Shown here: piece by piece, positions 29,305-40,344 of the stretch
Numbering within the stretch: the first letter of the stretch is position 1
Layout of the letters: each line of letters starts with the position of its first letter
Origin: Burkholderia pyrrocinia
GTDB lineage: Bacteria; Pseudomonadota; Gammaproteobacteria; Burkholderiales; Burkholderiaceae
Reading direction: 5' to 3'
Length of the DNA: 64,000 bases
Assembly (NCBI RefSeq): GCF_022809715.1
Contig: NZ_CP094459.1
Location: 3,572,048 to 3,636,047 of the forward strand
Translations under genes and position numbers: made by a program
Notes under the pieces: generated by a model
Database searches by the model: none
Seen by the model: the letters and a program-made list of their open reading frames with translations, nothing else
Told to the model about the DNA's origin: nothing

Positions 29305-30213
29305 ATGCCCGGTAAGGACGCACTCGCCGCGCTGGCGCTCGGCGTCGTGCTGCTCGTGCTCGCAGCCGTACTCGCGGCCACGAGCGGCCGCGCGACCGCT
29401 CATCTGGTCCGCGCGCCAGGCACGGTCGTGCGCATCGTGCAGGACAGCGACGCGATGCGCGCATACCGGCCGATCGTCGCCTACCTCGCGAACGACGGCC
29501 AGCGCCGCGAAATCGCCGGCAATACCGCGTCGACCGTCCCCGCGTACGACATCGGCGAGAACGTCGACGTCTTGCTCGATCCGGTCCACCCCAACCGCCC
29601 CGCGCTGATCGACGATTTCGCGCAACGCTGGTTTCCGGTTGCGGTGCCGACGCTGCTCGCCATCGCGTCGTTTGCGATCGGCGGCCTGCTGATCGCCGCC
29701 GAGCGCCGCCGCCGCCGGCCATCCGACCCGCCGCCGGCCCCCGCCGCACGCAAGCAGGCGCGGCGCCGCTGGGATATCGCGATCGTGCTGATTCCGATCG
29801 CGATCGGCACGGGCTTCCTCGCCGGCGCCGGCGCTGCCGGTCTGCGTCAGTGGCAGATCGTCCGCGACTATGCGCACTCGACCGGCCATGTCGTCGAGAT
29901 CGCGAAAAACGCGCGGTCGCCCCGACCGCGCACATCGCTGTATTCGGCAATCGTCGCGTTCACGACCGACAGCGGGCGCCAGATCACGTTCGCCCTGGGC
30001 GCGGCGTCGTCGCATCCGGGCCTGCGCGAAGGCGAAGCGGTCAACGTGCTGTACGACCCCGTCACCCCCGAGCGCGCGGTCGTCGACCTCTTCTGGGATC
30101 GCTGGGGCCTCACGGCCATCCTGTTCGCGATCGGCGCGCCGTTCCTCGCGGCCGGGCTGTTCGTCGCCGCGACGCTATGGCCGGACCATCGGCCGCACGA
30201 AGCCGCTCAATGA
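29305..30213 (+). CDS. DUF3592 membrane protein
   Basis: 302 residues from the ATG at 29305 (MPGKDALAALALGVVLLVLA). Two copies of a unit made of a membrane helix followed by a beta-rich extracytoplasmic domain (VVRIVQDSD...YRPIVAYL; VVEIAKNAR...YSAIVAF) match DUF3592, and a final membrane pair ends the protein. The function is unknown. An upstream in-frame ATG at 29161 exists, but its added sequence is hydrophilic and improbable. Confidence 0.85.
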   Translation: MPGKDALAALALGVVLLVLAAVLAATSGRATAHLVRAPGTVVRIVQDSDAMRAYRPIVAYLANDGQRREIAGNTASTVPAYDIGENVDVLLDPVHPNRPALIDDFAQRWFPVAVPTLLAIASFAIGGLLIAAERRRRRPSDPPPAPAARKQARRRWDIAIVLIPIAIGTGFLAGAGAAGLRQWQIVRDYAHSTGHVVEIAKNARSPRPRTSLYSAIVAFTTDSGRQITFALGAASSHPGLREGEAVNVLYDPVTPERAVVDLFWDRWGLTAILFAIGAPFLAAGLFVAATLWPDHRPHEAAQ

Positions 30214-30262
30214 CGCTCGCGCGCCGGCCGCGCGCGGCGCGGCAACCGTAACGGCGCGCGCT

Positions 30263-30877
30263 TCATCGTTCCCTGAACGCCTCCACCTTCGCGCGATTCC
30301 CGCACGTGCGCATGTCGCACCAGCGCCGCCCGACGCCGCGGCCGCGATCGACGAAGAACCACGTACAACGGCCGCACTGCCGCACGCGCGCGAAATCGTC
30401 GCTGCGCAGCAGATGCTCGAAACCGAGCGCGGCCGCATCGACCCAGCGCGACGCGGCGCGCGCGTCGGGCCGCCACGCGAACCGGCCGTCGACCGCATCG
30501 AACGCACTGCGCCCGATCGCTTCGCGGATCGCCACGGCGAGCCGGTCCGTCGCACGCGCACCGGCGCTGCCGCCGCCTCCCGCCGTCAGGTGCACGATCG
30601 CGGCGTAGGCATCCTCGCGAAAGCAATGCAGCGCCACCAGCTCGTCCGGGCCGTCCTGCCGCACATGACGCAGAAGCCGCGCCAGATCGGCCGGCGCCAG
30701 CAATCCCGCTTGCTCGGCCCACGCGCGCACGGCCGGCCAGTCGACGAGCTTGTCCTCGTCGCGCGTCTTGCCCGTATCGGCCACCGTGTTCAGGAAGTCG
30801 AGCGCCGGATGGCCGCCGACGAAATCGGCCGCGCCCCATTCGTGCGCGTGTCGCGCAGACTCGTATCGAGTAACCAT
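30263..30877 (-). CDS. CGNR zinc-finger (ABATE-domain) protein, probable regulator
   Basis: 204 residues. The N-terminal ABATE domain (LDFLNTVADTGKTRDEDKL) and the C-terminal CGNR zinc finger with four Cys (CGRCTWFF ... WCDMRTCGNRAKV) are the family marks. Several members act as transcription regulators of neighbouring genes. It is divergent from an alpha/beta hydrolase with a perfect 10-base inverted repeat between, so it probably controls both (inference). Confidence 0.9.
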   Translation of the reverse strand: MVTRYESARHAHEWGAADFVGGHPALDFLNTVADTGKTRDEDKLVDWPAVRAWAEQAGLLAPADLARLLRHVRQDGPDELVALHCFREDAYAAIVHLTAGGGGSAGARATDRLAVAIREAIGRSAFDAVDGRFAWRPDARAASRWVDAAALGFEHLLRSDDFARVRQCGRCTWFFVDRGRGVGRRWCDMRTCGNRAKVEAFRER

Positions 30878-30917
30878 TTATTTGCACCTATCGGTTTCAT
30901 GTCCGGGCAATCCGGAG

Positions 30918-30944
30918 TAACCTGTTTACAGCAAAAACAGGTTA
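30918..30944. promoter_or_regulatory. Palindromic operator between the CGNR gene and the hydrolase
   Basis: TAACCTGTTT (30918-30927) and AAACAGGTTA (30935-30944) are perfect inverted repeats separated by 7 bases. The site is 9 bases before the hydrolase start and 41 after the CGNR start codon, well placed for repression of both. Confidence 0.7.
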
Positions 30945-30952
30945 TCACGGAG

Positions 30953-31774
30953 ATGCCGATGCTCGAACTCGCCAACCGCTTCATGTTCGAAGGCCACCGG
31001 ATTGCATGGGGAACGTTCGGCGAAGGCCCGCCGCTCGTGCTCGTTCATGGCACGCCGTTTTCATCGCAGGTGTGGCGCCGGATCGCGCCGTGGCTCGCGC
31101 GGCGTCATCGCGTGTACTTCTACGACCTGCTCGGCTATGGCCAGTCCGACATGCCGGACGCGGATGTGTCGCTCGGCCGTCAGAACGTACTGTTCGGCGC
31201 GATGCTGGATGAATGGAAAATTGCGCGCCCGCGTGTGCTCGCACATGACTACGGCGGTGCGACCGTGCTGCGCGCGCACTTCCTCGACGGCATCGCGTAT
31301 GCGGACCTCACGCTCGTGAACCCGGTCGCGATCGCGCCGCAGGGCTCACCGTTCGTGCGCCACGTCGCGCAGCATGAGGCCGCGTTTACCGGATTGCCGG
31401 CGTATGCGCATCACGCGCTCGTATCGGCCTACATCGGCAATGCCGTGGCACGGCCGCTGAGCGACGATGCGCTGTCGATCTACCGTTCGCCGTGGCTCAC
31501 GCCGGCCGGACAATCCGCGTTCTATCGCCAGATCGCGCAGATGCGCCAGCGCTACATCGAGGAAGCGGAGGCTCGCTATGCACCACCGGACTTTCCGGTG
31601 CGCATCGTGTGGGGCGAGGACGATGCGTGGATTCCGCTCGAACAGGGACAGGCGCTCGCCGATCGCATCGCGAACGGCGAATTGATCCGGGTGCCGTGCG
31701 CGGGCCATCTCGTGCAGGAAGATGCGCCGGAGGCGATCGTCGCAGCGGTGCTCGACGGGCAAGCGCCGGGCTGA
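30953..31774 (+). CDS. Alpha/beta hydrolase (haloalkane dehalogenase-like fold)
   Basis: 273 residues. The alpha/beta hydrolase core shows LVHGTPFSS (oxyanion), DLLGYGQSD, a nucleophile elbow HDYGGATVL with Asp in the nucleophile position, and a C-terminal GHLVQED His. An Asp nucleophile is typical of haloalkane dehalogenases and epoxide hydrolases rather than esterases (family knowledge; the substrate is not known). ATG at 30953; a second ATG at 30959 is nearly equal. Confidence 0.87.
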   Translation: MPMLELANRFMFEGHRIAWGTFGEGPPLVLVHGTPFSSQVWRRIAPWLARRHRVYFYDLLGYGQSDMPDADVSLGRQNVLFGAMLDEWKIARPRVLAHDYGGATVLRAHFLDGIAYADLTLVNPVAIAPQGSPFVRHVAQHEAAFTGLPAYAHHALVSAYIGNAVARPLSDDALSIYRSPWLTPAGQSAFYRQIAQMRQRYIEEAEARYAPPDFPVRIVWGEDDAWIPLEQGQALADRIANGELIRVPCAGHLVQEDAPEAIVAAVLDGQAPG

Positions 31775-31798
31775 GCACCACAGGAATCGCGTATCGCG

Positions 31799-32557
31799 TC
31801 AGAATGCCGGCACGCCTTGCGCGAGCGTCGCGATGAACTTCGCGGTGCGCGGATCGCGCGGCTGGCTAAACAGGTCGCGCGATGCACCGGCTTCGACGAT
31901 GCGGCCATCGGCCAGAAACACCGCATCGTGCGCGATCGACGCGGCCAGGCGCAGGTCGTGCGTGGCCATCAGCATCGTCGTGCCTTCGCGTGCGAGCTGG
32001 CGCAGCACCTCGACCACCTCGATGGACAGCTCGGGATCGAGCGCCGACGTCGGCTCGTCGCACAGCAGCACCTGCGGCGACGGCGCGAGTGCGCGTGCGA
32101 TGGCGACGCGCTGCTGCTGGCCGCCCGACAGCGTCGCGGGCCATGCGTCGGCCTTGTCCGCGATGCCGACCTTGTCGAGCAGCGCGAGTGCCCGTTCGCG
32201 CGCACGCTCGCGCGGCCAGCGCTGCACGGTCACGAGCCCTTCCATCACGTTCTGCACGACGCTCAGGTGCGGAAACAACTGGAAGTTCTGGAATACCATG
32301 CCGGTCTGCCGGCGCACCGCGAACACGGCGTCGCGCGACGGCCGGCGCGCCGGTGCAAAGTCGACGCGCGCGTCGCCCACCGTGAGCGTGCCCGCCTCGG
32401 GCACTTCGAGCAGGTTCACGCAGCGCAGCAGCGTGCTCTTGCCGCTGCCGGACGGCCCGATCAGCGCGGTCACGCTGCCCGGCTGCAATGCGAGGTCGAT
32501 CGCGCTCAGCACGCGGTGCGCGCCGAACGACTTGTCGATGCGTTCGAGACGAATCAT
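31799..32557 (-). CDS. Polar amino acid ABC transporter, ATP-binding protein
   Basis: 252 residues from the ATG at 32557 (MIRLERIDKSFGAHRVLS). Walker A (GPSGSGKST), Q-loop (FQNFQLF), signature (LSGGQQQR), Walker B (VLLCDEP) and the H-loop (ATHD) are intact. It powers uptake with the adjacent permease and binding protein. Its ATG overlaps the permease stop (ATGA). Confidence 0.95.
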   Translation of the reverse strand: MIRLERIDKSFGAHRVLSAIDLALQPGSVTALIGPSGSGKSTLLRCVNLLEVPEAGTLTVGDARVDFAPARRPSRDAVFAVRRQTGMVFQNFQLFPHLSVVQNVMEGLVTVQRWPRERARERALALLDKVGIADKADAWPATLSGGQQQRVAIARALAPSPQVLLCDEPTSALDPELSIEVVEVLRQLAREGTTMLMATHDLRLAASIAHDAVFLADGRIVEAGASRDLFSQPRDPRTAKFIATLAQGVPAF

Positions 32558-33234
32558 CGCAACTCCGCCTGGAACAACGCATGACGGCCGAAACGGATTT
32601 CGAGGCGACGTTGCAGCGTGGAGAGCACCGAACTGAACAGCAGGTAGATCAGCGCGGCTTCGGTATAGAGGATCAGCGGCTCGTAGGTCACGGCCGCGAT
32701 GCGCTGCGCGGCCTGGAAGATCTCGGGCACCGTCAGCACGGCCGCGAGCGACGTGTCCTTCACGAGCGAGATGAACGAATTCGACAGCGCGGGCAGCGCG
32801 ACGCGCGCGGCCTGCGGCAGAATCGCGCGGCGCAGCGCCTGCGCGCGCGTCATCGCCATCGAGTACGCGGCCTCCCACTGCCCCTTCGGGATCGATTCGA
32901 TCACGCCGCGGATCACCTCGGCGTTGTACGCGCCGACATTCAGCGAGAAGCCGATCACGGCGGCGGTCAGCGGATCGAGCACGATGCCGACGCTCGGCAG
33001 CCCGTAGAAGATCACGAACAGTTGCACGAGCAACGGCGAGCCGCGAAACAGCCAGATATAAAAGCGCACGACGGCCTGTGCCCAGCGCGGCCCGAACAGC
33101 CGCGCGAGCGCCGCGCCGAACGCGAGCAGCAGGCCGATCGCGAACGACGCGAGCGTGAGCGGAACCGTGAACACGAGCCCCGCGTAAAGCAGGGGCCGCA
33201 GCGATTCCGCCATCAGGTGCAGCCAGGGCGGCAT
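32554..33234 (-). CDS. Polar amino acid ABC transporter, permease
   Basis: 226 residues with four or five membrane helices and the HisMQ-type inner-membrane signature (EVIRGVIESIPKGQWEAAYSM). The single permease gene suggests a homodimer, as in cystine systems (TcyL/YecS-like). It lies between the ATPase and the binding protein. Confidence 0.94.
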   Translation of the reverse strand: MPPWLHLMAESLRPLLYAGLVFTVPLTLASFAIGLLLAFGAALARLFGPRWAQAVVRFYIWLFRGSPLLVQLFVIFYGLPSVGIVLDPLTAAVIGFSLNVGAYNAEVIRGVIESIPKGQWEAAYSMAMTRAQALRRAILPQAARVALPALSNSFISLVKDTSLAAVLTVPEIFQAAQRIAAVTYEPLILYTEAALIYLLFSSVLSTLQRRLEIRFGRHALFQAELR

Positions 33235-33248
33235 CGTTCAGCCTCGCG

Positions 33249-34031
33249 TCACGGCTGCGACACGTCGCGGCCGAAGTACTTCTGCGAGATCTTCGCGTAG
33301 GTGCCGTCCGACTTGATGTCCGCGAGCGCCTTGTCGATCGCGGCCACCAGGTCGGGGCTGCCCTTGCGCAGCAGCACGCCCGACGCGTCGCCGGCGCCGG
33401 TCGTGTCGGTCGCGGCAATCTTCAGTTTCGCGTCGGGCTTGTGCTTGCGGAAATCGAGGTACGACAGCGAATCGTTGATCGTCGCGTCGACGCGCCCGGA
33501 CGTCAGCAGGTCGATCGATTCGTTGAAGCCCTGCACGGGCACCACGTCCGCGCCGTGAGACGCCGCGAGCTTGCCGAAATTGCTCGTCAGCGTGTTCGCG
33601 GATTTCTTGCCCTTCAGGTCGTCGAACGAGCGGATCGTCGTGTTGTCCGTGCGCACGATCAGCACCGCGTGCGACGTGATGTACGGCGACGAGAAAGCGT
33701 ATTTCGCCTTGCGCGCGTCGGTGATCGACACTTCGTTGACGACCGCGTCGTAGCGGTTCACGTCGAGGCCCGCGATCAGCCCGTCCCACTTTCCTTCGAC
33801 GAATTGCGGCTTCACGCCGAGGCGCTGCGCGATCGCGGTGGCGATGTCGACATCGAAGCCCGTCAGCTTGCCCGTTTCGTCGTGGTACGTGAACGGCGCG
33901 TACGTGCCTTCGGTGCCGACCCGGAACACGCCGGACGACTTGATCTGCGCGAGATCGTCGGCGGCGAATGCGCTCGTGGCCGCGACGGCCTGCAGCAGCG
34001 CGACGAGCAGAATGGAGCGGATGAATTTCAT
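33249..34031 (-). CDS. Periplasmic solute-binding protein, probable cystine-like
   Basis: 260 residues with a signal peptide (1-23, cleavage AFA|ADD). Bacterial solute-binding domain 3 with GTYAPFTYHDETGKLTGFDVDI, close to the FliY/TcyJ cystine-binding family. First gene of the three-gene importer. Cystine is the best guess; another polar amino acid cannot be excluded. Confidence 0.93.
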   Translation of the reverse strand: MKFIRSILLVALLQAVAATSAFAADDLAQIKSSGVFRVGTEGTYAPFTYHDETGKLTGFDVDIATAIAQRLGVKPQFVEGKWDGLIAGLDVNRYDAVVNEVSITDARKAKYAFSSPYITSHAVLIVRTDNTTIRSFDDLKGKKSANTLTSNFGKLAASHGADVVPVQGFNESIDLLTSGRVDATINDSLSYLDFRKHKPDAKLKIAATDTTGAGDASGVLLRKGSPDLVAAIDKALADIKSDGTYAKISQKYFGRDVSQP

Positions 34032-34355
34032 GGTGCGGACCCCGAACGATGGAAGGGAGTAACCCGCCGGCCCGAGCGGCCGCGCGAGAGGTCCGCGAAT
34101 TCTACCGACGCGCCGATGCCCGGCAAAAACGCAAATCCGCTAACGATATGAGCGCGTCGAATAACGCGCCGGCCAGCCACGCATTCCGCAGACGAAATCC
34201 GTCGCGATACGGCGCGGCAATCGTCCGACGATTCGTTACCGGTGGTTACAGAAACGACAACGCGGTATCACCCATTCGGCACGCACTACATACCATGAAG
34301 ACAGGTGAACCGATTGCTCGCGGGCCTTGCCGCCCGCGAACGGAGGGAACGGCAA
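34032..34355. other. Intergenic region upstream of the importer
   Basis: No gene is supported. It holds the leader of the importer on the minus strand and of a small exported protein on the plus strand. No clear promoter was identified. Confidence 0.35.
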
Positions 34356-34631
34356 ATGAAACGCATCCTGTTGTCCAGCGCCCTCGGTATCGCGGCCGCC
34401 TGCCTGTCGGCAAGCGCATTCGCGCGTGCCGACATCGGCGTGTATTTCGGCGTGCCGGGGCCCGTGATCGAAGCGCCGCCTGTCTACTACGCGCCGCCGC
34501 CGCCCGTCGTGTACGAGCCGGCACCCGTCTATTACGGCCCGTACTACGGCGACTACCGTTACCGCTACTACCGGCATGACAACGGCTGGCATCGCGGCTG
34601 GCGTCATCACCACCACGACGAGGGCGATTGA
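34356..34631 (+). CDS. Small exported Tyr/Pro/His-rich protein
   Basis: 91 residues. A signal peptide (MKRILLSSALGIAAACLSAS, cleavage near AFA|RAD) is followed by a Tyr/Pro-rich low-complexity segment and a His-rich end (HRGWRHHHHDEGD). ATG at 34356 has GGAGGG upstream. The family is common in Burkholderia and uncharacterised; the His tail may bind metal (inference). Confidence 0.72.
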   Translation: MKRILLSSALGIAAACLSASAFARADIGVYFGVPGPVIEAPPVYYAPPPPVVYEPAPVYYGPYYGDYRYRYYRHDNGWHRGWRHHHHDEGD

Positions 34632-34720
34632 GCATCGCCTGACGGCCGTCGCGGCCGCATCCCGTCGAGGGAAATTTCGCGCGCCGGCCTTCGAGCCGGC
34701 GCGTCCGCATCACGCGCCGC

Positions 34721-36175
34721 TCACCACGGCAGCGAATACGTCTTCGTATTCGTGAAGCTCTTCATCGCTTCCTGCACACCTTCCTTGTAGCCGAGCCCCG
34801 AATCCTTCACGCCGCCGAACGGCGTCAGCTCGAGCCGGTAGCCCGGCACCTCGCGCACGTTCACGCTGCCGACTTCCAGCTCGGTGACGAAGCGCGTGAT
34901 GTTGTCGAAGCGGTTCGTGCACACCGACGACGACAGCGCATAGTCGGTGCTGTTCGACATCCGGATCGCTTCGTCGATGTCGCGAAAGCGCATGATCGGC
35001 GACACGGGGCCGAAGGTTTCATGCTTCACCAGCGGCATGTCGGGCGTCACGCGATCGATCACCGTCGGCGAATACAGCGCGCCGTCGCGCACGTTGCCGA
35101 CCAGCAGCCGCGCACCGCGCGCGATCGCGTCGTTCACCTGCTGCTCGCAGAACTTCGCGGCCGCTTCGTCGATCACGGTGCCCATGTCGACCGACGGATC
35201 CGACGGATTCCCGTACGACCACGCGCGCGTCTTCTCGACAACGAGCTCCGTGAATCGATCGGCCACCGCTTCGTGCACGAGCATCCGCTTGATCGCCGTG
35301 CAGCGCTGCCCCGAGTTCTTGTACGAGCCCGACACCGCGAGCGTGCTCGCTTCGTCGAGATCGGCGTCTTCCATCACGATGATCGGATCGTTGCCGCCGA
35401 GTTCGAGCACCGCGCGCCGGTAACCCATCCGCGCGGCGATCGACTTGCCGATCGATACGCCGCCGGTGAACGTGATCAGATCGATCGCCGGGTTCGTGAT
35501 CAGTTCGTCCGCGATCTCCGTCGGGTCGCCGGTGAGCACCTGCAGCATCTGCGGCGGCAGACCGGCTTCGTACAGGATGTCGGCGAACAGGTAGCACGAC
35601 AGCGGCACCTTCTCCGACGGCTTGACGACGATCCGGTTGTTGGTCGCGACCGACGGCACGATCTTGTGCGCGACCTGGTTCATCGGGTGGTTGAACGGCG
35701 TGATCGCGGAAATCACGCCGAGCAGCGGATCGCGCTGCGTGTATACGCGGCGCTTCTTGCCGTGCGGCGTCAGATCGCACGAGAAGATCTGCCCGTCGTC
35801 CTTCAGCACTTCACCGGCGCCGAACGTCAGCACGTCGGCCACGCGACCCGCTTCGTACATCGAATCCTTGATGCACAACCCGGCCTCGGCCGTGATCAGC
35901 GCCGCGATCCCGGCGGTGCGCGAGCGCACGATGTCGGCTGCGCGGCGCAGGATCGCCGCACGCTCGTGACGCGTGAGCGTCGGCCGGTACGCGCGCGCGA
36001 CCGCGAATGCGCGCCGCACGTCTTCCAGCGTCGCCTTCGGCACGGTGCCGACCAGCGAGCCGTCGTACGGGTTGCGCACGTCGATCACCGCGTCCCGATG
36101 AATCCGTTCGCCGTCGATTCGCAGTGCTTCGCGACGAATCTCGCGGACGGCCGTCGAGGCTGCAATGACGTTCAT
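34721..36175 (-). CDS. phnY: PhnY, phosphonoacetaldehyde dehydrogenase
   Basis: 484 residues, an aldehyde dehydrogenase with catalytic C292 (GQRCTAI) and E in LELGGNDP. Length and active-site position match the Sinorhizobium PhnY family, and the neighbour is phnA, so phosphonoacetaldehyde to phosphonoacetate is the likely reaction with NAD. ATG at 36175 (MNVIAASTAV). It follows phnA after 29 bases on the same strand. Confidence 0.93.
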   Translation of the reverse strand: MNVIAASTAVREIRREALRIDGERIHRDAVIDVRNPYDGSLVGTVPKATLEDVRRAFAVARAYRPTLTRHERAAILRRAADIVRSRTAGIAALITAEAGLCIKDSMYEAGRVADVLTFGAGEVLKDDGQIFSCDLTPHGKKRRVYTQRDPLLGVISAITPFNHPMNQVAHKIVPSVATNNRIVVKPSEKVPLSCYLFADILYEAGLPPQMLQVLTGDPTEIADELITNPAIDLITFTGGVSIGKSIAARMGYRRAVLELGGNDPIIVMEDADLDEASTLAVSGSYKNSGQRCTAIKRMLVHEAVADRFTELVVEKTRAWSYGNPSDPSVDMGTVIDEAAAKFCEQQVNDAIARGARLLVGNVRDGALYSPTVIDRVTPDMPLVKHETFGPVSPIMRFRDIDEAIRMSNSTDYALSSSVCTNRFDNITRFVTELEVGSVNVREVPGYRLELTPFGGVKDSGLGYKEGVQEAMKSFTNTKTYSLPW

Positions 36176-36204
36176 GAGTGTGTTCCCTTGCGGATGCGTG
36201 CGCA

Positions 36205-37864
<1,660 letters not shown>

Positions 37865-37938
37865 CGTGACGCGATACAACCGACCGCGCGCCGCCACGCG
37901 GCGGCGATGTTTTCCTTCCATGCACGAAGAACCACTCG

Positions 37939-39327
37939 ATGCGACCCTTCTGGATCGAACAAGCATTGTTCAACGACGGCGATCTCGCCCCCACGCTGCA
38001 GGGCGCAACGCAGGCCGACGTCTGCATCGTCGGCGGCGGCTTCACCGGGCTCTGGACCGCGATCCAGGCGAAGCAGCAGAACCCGGCGCTCGACATCGCG
38101 ATCCTCGAAGCCGACCTGTGTGGCGCCGGCGCGAGCGGCCGCAACGGCGGCTGCCTGCTCACGTGGTCCGCGAAATTCCTGACGCTGCGGCGGCTGTTCG
38201 GCGAAGCCGAGGCGATCCGGCTCGTGAAGGCGTCGGAAGCGGCCGTCCGGCACATCGCCGATTTCTGCCGCGCGCACGACATCGACGCCGAATTGCGGCT
38301 CGACGGCACGCTGTACACCGCGACGTCGCGCGCGCAGGTCGGCACGCTCGCGCCGGTGCTCGCCGCGCTCGCCGCATGCGGCATCCACAGCTACGAGCCG
38401 CTGCCGCCCGCCGAAGTCGCGCGCCGCTCGGGCTCCGCGCGCAATCTCGACGGCGTCTACTCGCCGATCGCCGCGACCGTGCATCCCGGCAAGCTCGTGC
38501 GCGGGCTGCGCCGCGTCGCGCTCGCGATGGGCATCCGGATCCATGAACGCACGCCGATGCTCGACTTCACGCTCGGGCAGCCGGCCGTCGTGCGCACGCC
38601 GTCCGGCAGCGTCACGGCGGGCAAGCTCGTGTTCGCGATCAACGCGTGGATGGCGAGCCGTTTCCCGCAGTTCGAGCGCACGATCGCGGTCGTGTCGAGC
38701 GATATGGTCATCACCGAGAAATGCCCGGAGCTGCTCGAGAAGACCGGGCTCGTGGACGGCGTGTCGGTGCTCGATTCGCGGATCTTCGTCTACTACTACC
38801 GCACGACGGCCGACGGGCGGCTGATGCTCGGCAAGGGCGGCAACACGTTCTCGTGGCGCAGCCGCATCGCGCCGGTGTTCGACCGGCGCTCGCCGTACGA
38901 GGCGCAGCTCACGCAAGGCCTGCGCGAATTCTTCCCGTCGCTCGCGGGCGTGCCGATCACCGCGAGCTGGAACGGCCCGTCGGACCGCTCGGTGACGGGC
39001 TTCCCGTTCTTCGGCCGCTTCGACGGCGCGCCGAACGTGTTCTACGGTTTCGGCTATTCGGGCAACGGCGTCGGGCCGACCTACATGGGCGGGCAGATCC
39101 TGTCGTCGCTCGTGCTCGGCCTCGACAACGCGTGGACGCGCAGCCCGATCGTGCGCGGCCCGCTCGGCCATTTCCCGCCGGAGCCGATCCGCTATGTCGG
39201 CGCGCACGTCGTGCGCAACGCGATCCGCCGCAAGGAGCGCGCGGAGGACGAGAACCGGCAGCCGTCGGCCGTCGATACGTGGCTCGCGAAGTTCGCGAGC
39301 GCGGCCGGGAAGGCCGACAAGGCGTGA
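37939..39327 (+). CDS. FAD-dependent amine oxidase (DAO family) in phosphonate cluster
   Basis: 462 residues. A Rossmann FAD motif (VGGGFTGLW at 31-39, then E55 in LEADL) and the GASGRNGG loop are typical of glycine/sarcosine oxidase-like DAO enzymes. A GFGYSGNGVGPTYMGG FAD segment is near the end. It follows the phnW remnant. Related oxidases next to phn genes release phosphonoacetaldehyde from 2-aminoethylphosphonate or its N-methyl form; that role is inferred here. Confidence 0.88.
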   Translation: MRPFWIEQALFNDGDLAPTLQGATQADVCIVGGGFTGLWTAIQAKQQNPALDIAILEADLCGAGASGRNGGCLLTWSAKFLTLRRLFGEAEAIRLVKASEAAVRHIADFCRAHDIDAELRLDGTLYTATSRAQVGTLAPVLAALAACGIHSYEPLPPAEVARRSGSARNLDGVYSPIAATVHPGKLVRGLRRVALAMGIRIHERTPMLDFTLGQPAVVRTPSGSVTAGKLVFAINAWMASRFPQFERTIAVVSSDMVITEKCPELLEKTGLVDGVSVLDSRIFVYYYRTTADGRLMLGKGGNTFSWRSRIAPVFDRRSPYEAQLTQGLREFFPSLAGVPITASWNGPSDRSVTGFPFFGRFDGAPNVFYGFGYSGNGVGPTYMGGQILSSLVLGLDNAWTRSPIVRGPLGHFPPEPIRYVGAHVVRNAIRRKERAEDENRQPSAVDTWLAKFASAAGKADKA

Positions 39328-39365
39328 CGATGCGTTCGACGCGACGACGGTAACGTCGCAATGAA

Positions 39366-39391
39366 AAAGGGACGCTGCGAGGCGTCCCTTT
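39366..39391. terminator. Terminator between the FAD oxidase and gntR
   Basis: AAAGGGACGC (39366-39375) pairs with GCGTCCCTTT (39382-39391) around a 6-base loop. The A/T-ended stem suits the two convergent genes. Confidence 0.8.
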
Positions 39392-39421
39392 GCTTCTTAT
39401 GCGGCGACTCTTGCGGCTGCG

Positions 39422-40150
39422 TCAAGCGCGCGCGGTTTTCTCCCGCGCCGCCTTGCCCGCTGCCGGCAGCCCCTGCTCGTGCGTGCGGCGCATCCGCGCG
39501 AGGCCATGCGCGACGTGCTCGCGCACCAGCGCGACGGCCTTCTCCTCGTCGCCGCTCGCGAGCGCCTGCACGATCTTGTCGTGCTCGGCCGCCGACACCG
39601 CGATCGCATCTTCCTCGGCCTCGATCGCGGCCTGGCGCAGCAGCCCGAGCTGACGCACGAGCCGGCGGTAGGTGTCGGTCAGGTGCGTATTGCCGACGCC
39701 GACGACCATCGCGTCGTGGAACTGCACGTTCAGCTCGGTATAGCGCGTGACGTCGTGCGACTTCGCGGCGCCCTTCATCGACTGGATAATGCCCTTCAGC
39801 ACTTTCAGCGTGTCGGGCGAGATGCGCTTCGCGAGCGCGCGCGCGACCGACTCGTCGAGCATCGCGCGCACTTCGTAGATCTCCTCGGCCTCGCGCAGCG
39901 GCACGACGCGCACGGTCACGCCGCGGTTCTTCTCGTTGCGCAGCAGTCCGGCCTGCTCCAGCGCGCGGAACGCTTCGCGCACGGGGCCGCGCGACACGTT
40001 CAGCTTCGTCGCGATCTCGACTTCGTTGAGCTTCTCGCCGGGTACGTATTCGCCGGAGACGATCGCGCGCTCGAGCATGTCCTGGACGATCATCGCGAGC
40101 GACTGGCTTTGCAGGAGTTCGATGGCACTGAGCGTGTTCGGGGCAGTCAT
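39422..40150 (-). CDS. GntR-family (FadR/FCD type) regulator
   Basis: 242 residues. N-terminal winged HTH (LNEVEIATKLNVSRGPVREA) and a C-terminal FCD helical domain (HDAMVVGVGNTHL, metal-binding His). It probably represses the phosphonate genes: its palindrome TTGTCAACA occurs both at its own promoter and at phnA. Confidence 0.92.
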   Translation of the reverse strand: MTAPNTLSAIELLQSQSLAMIVQDMLERAIVSGEYVPGEKLNEVEIATKLNVSRGPVREAFRALEQAGLLRNEKNRGVTVRVVPLREAEEIYEVRAMLDESVARALAKRISPDTLKVLKGIIQSMKGAAKSHDVTRYTELNVQFHDAMVVGVGNTHLTDTYRRLVRQLGLLRQAAIEAEEDAIAVSAAEHDKIVQALASGDEEKAVALVREHVAHGLARMRRTHEQGLPAAGKAAREKTARA

Positions 40151-40230
40151 GGTCGGACAGGCAGCGGGGCTGCGGGTGAAAACGAGGGCGCCATATCGGC
40201 GAATGACCTTCTATACCCTCGGCCCGACAC

Positions 40231-40240
40231 ATTGTCAACA
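40231..40240. promoter_or_regulatory. GntR-type operator upstream of gntR
   Basis: ATTGTCAACA is identical to the sequence near phnA and is about 80 bases upstream of the gntR start; it is consistent with autoregulation. Confidence 0.55.
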
Positions 40241-40267
40241 GTCTTCAGTTTCCAAAAACCAGTTCCA

Positions 40268-40290
40268 CCTGCCGGGGTTCATCCGGCAGG
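40268..40290 (-). terminator. Possible terminator downstream of the phospholipase C gene
   Basis: CCTGCCGG (40268-40275) and CCGGCAGG (40283-40290) pair around a 7-base loop. On the minus strand a short T-run follows only after about 10 bases, so activity is uncertain. Confidence 0.4.
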
Positions 40291-40344
40291 CGGCCGTCGC
40301 ACGGCGGGCGAAGCTTGCCCGAACCGCGCGACGTGTGCCGGCCG

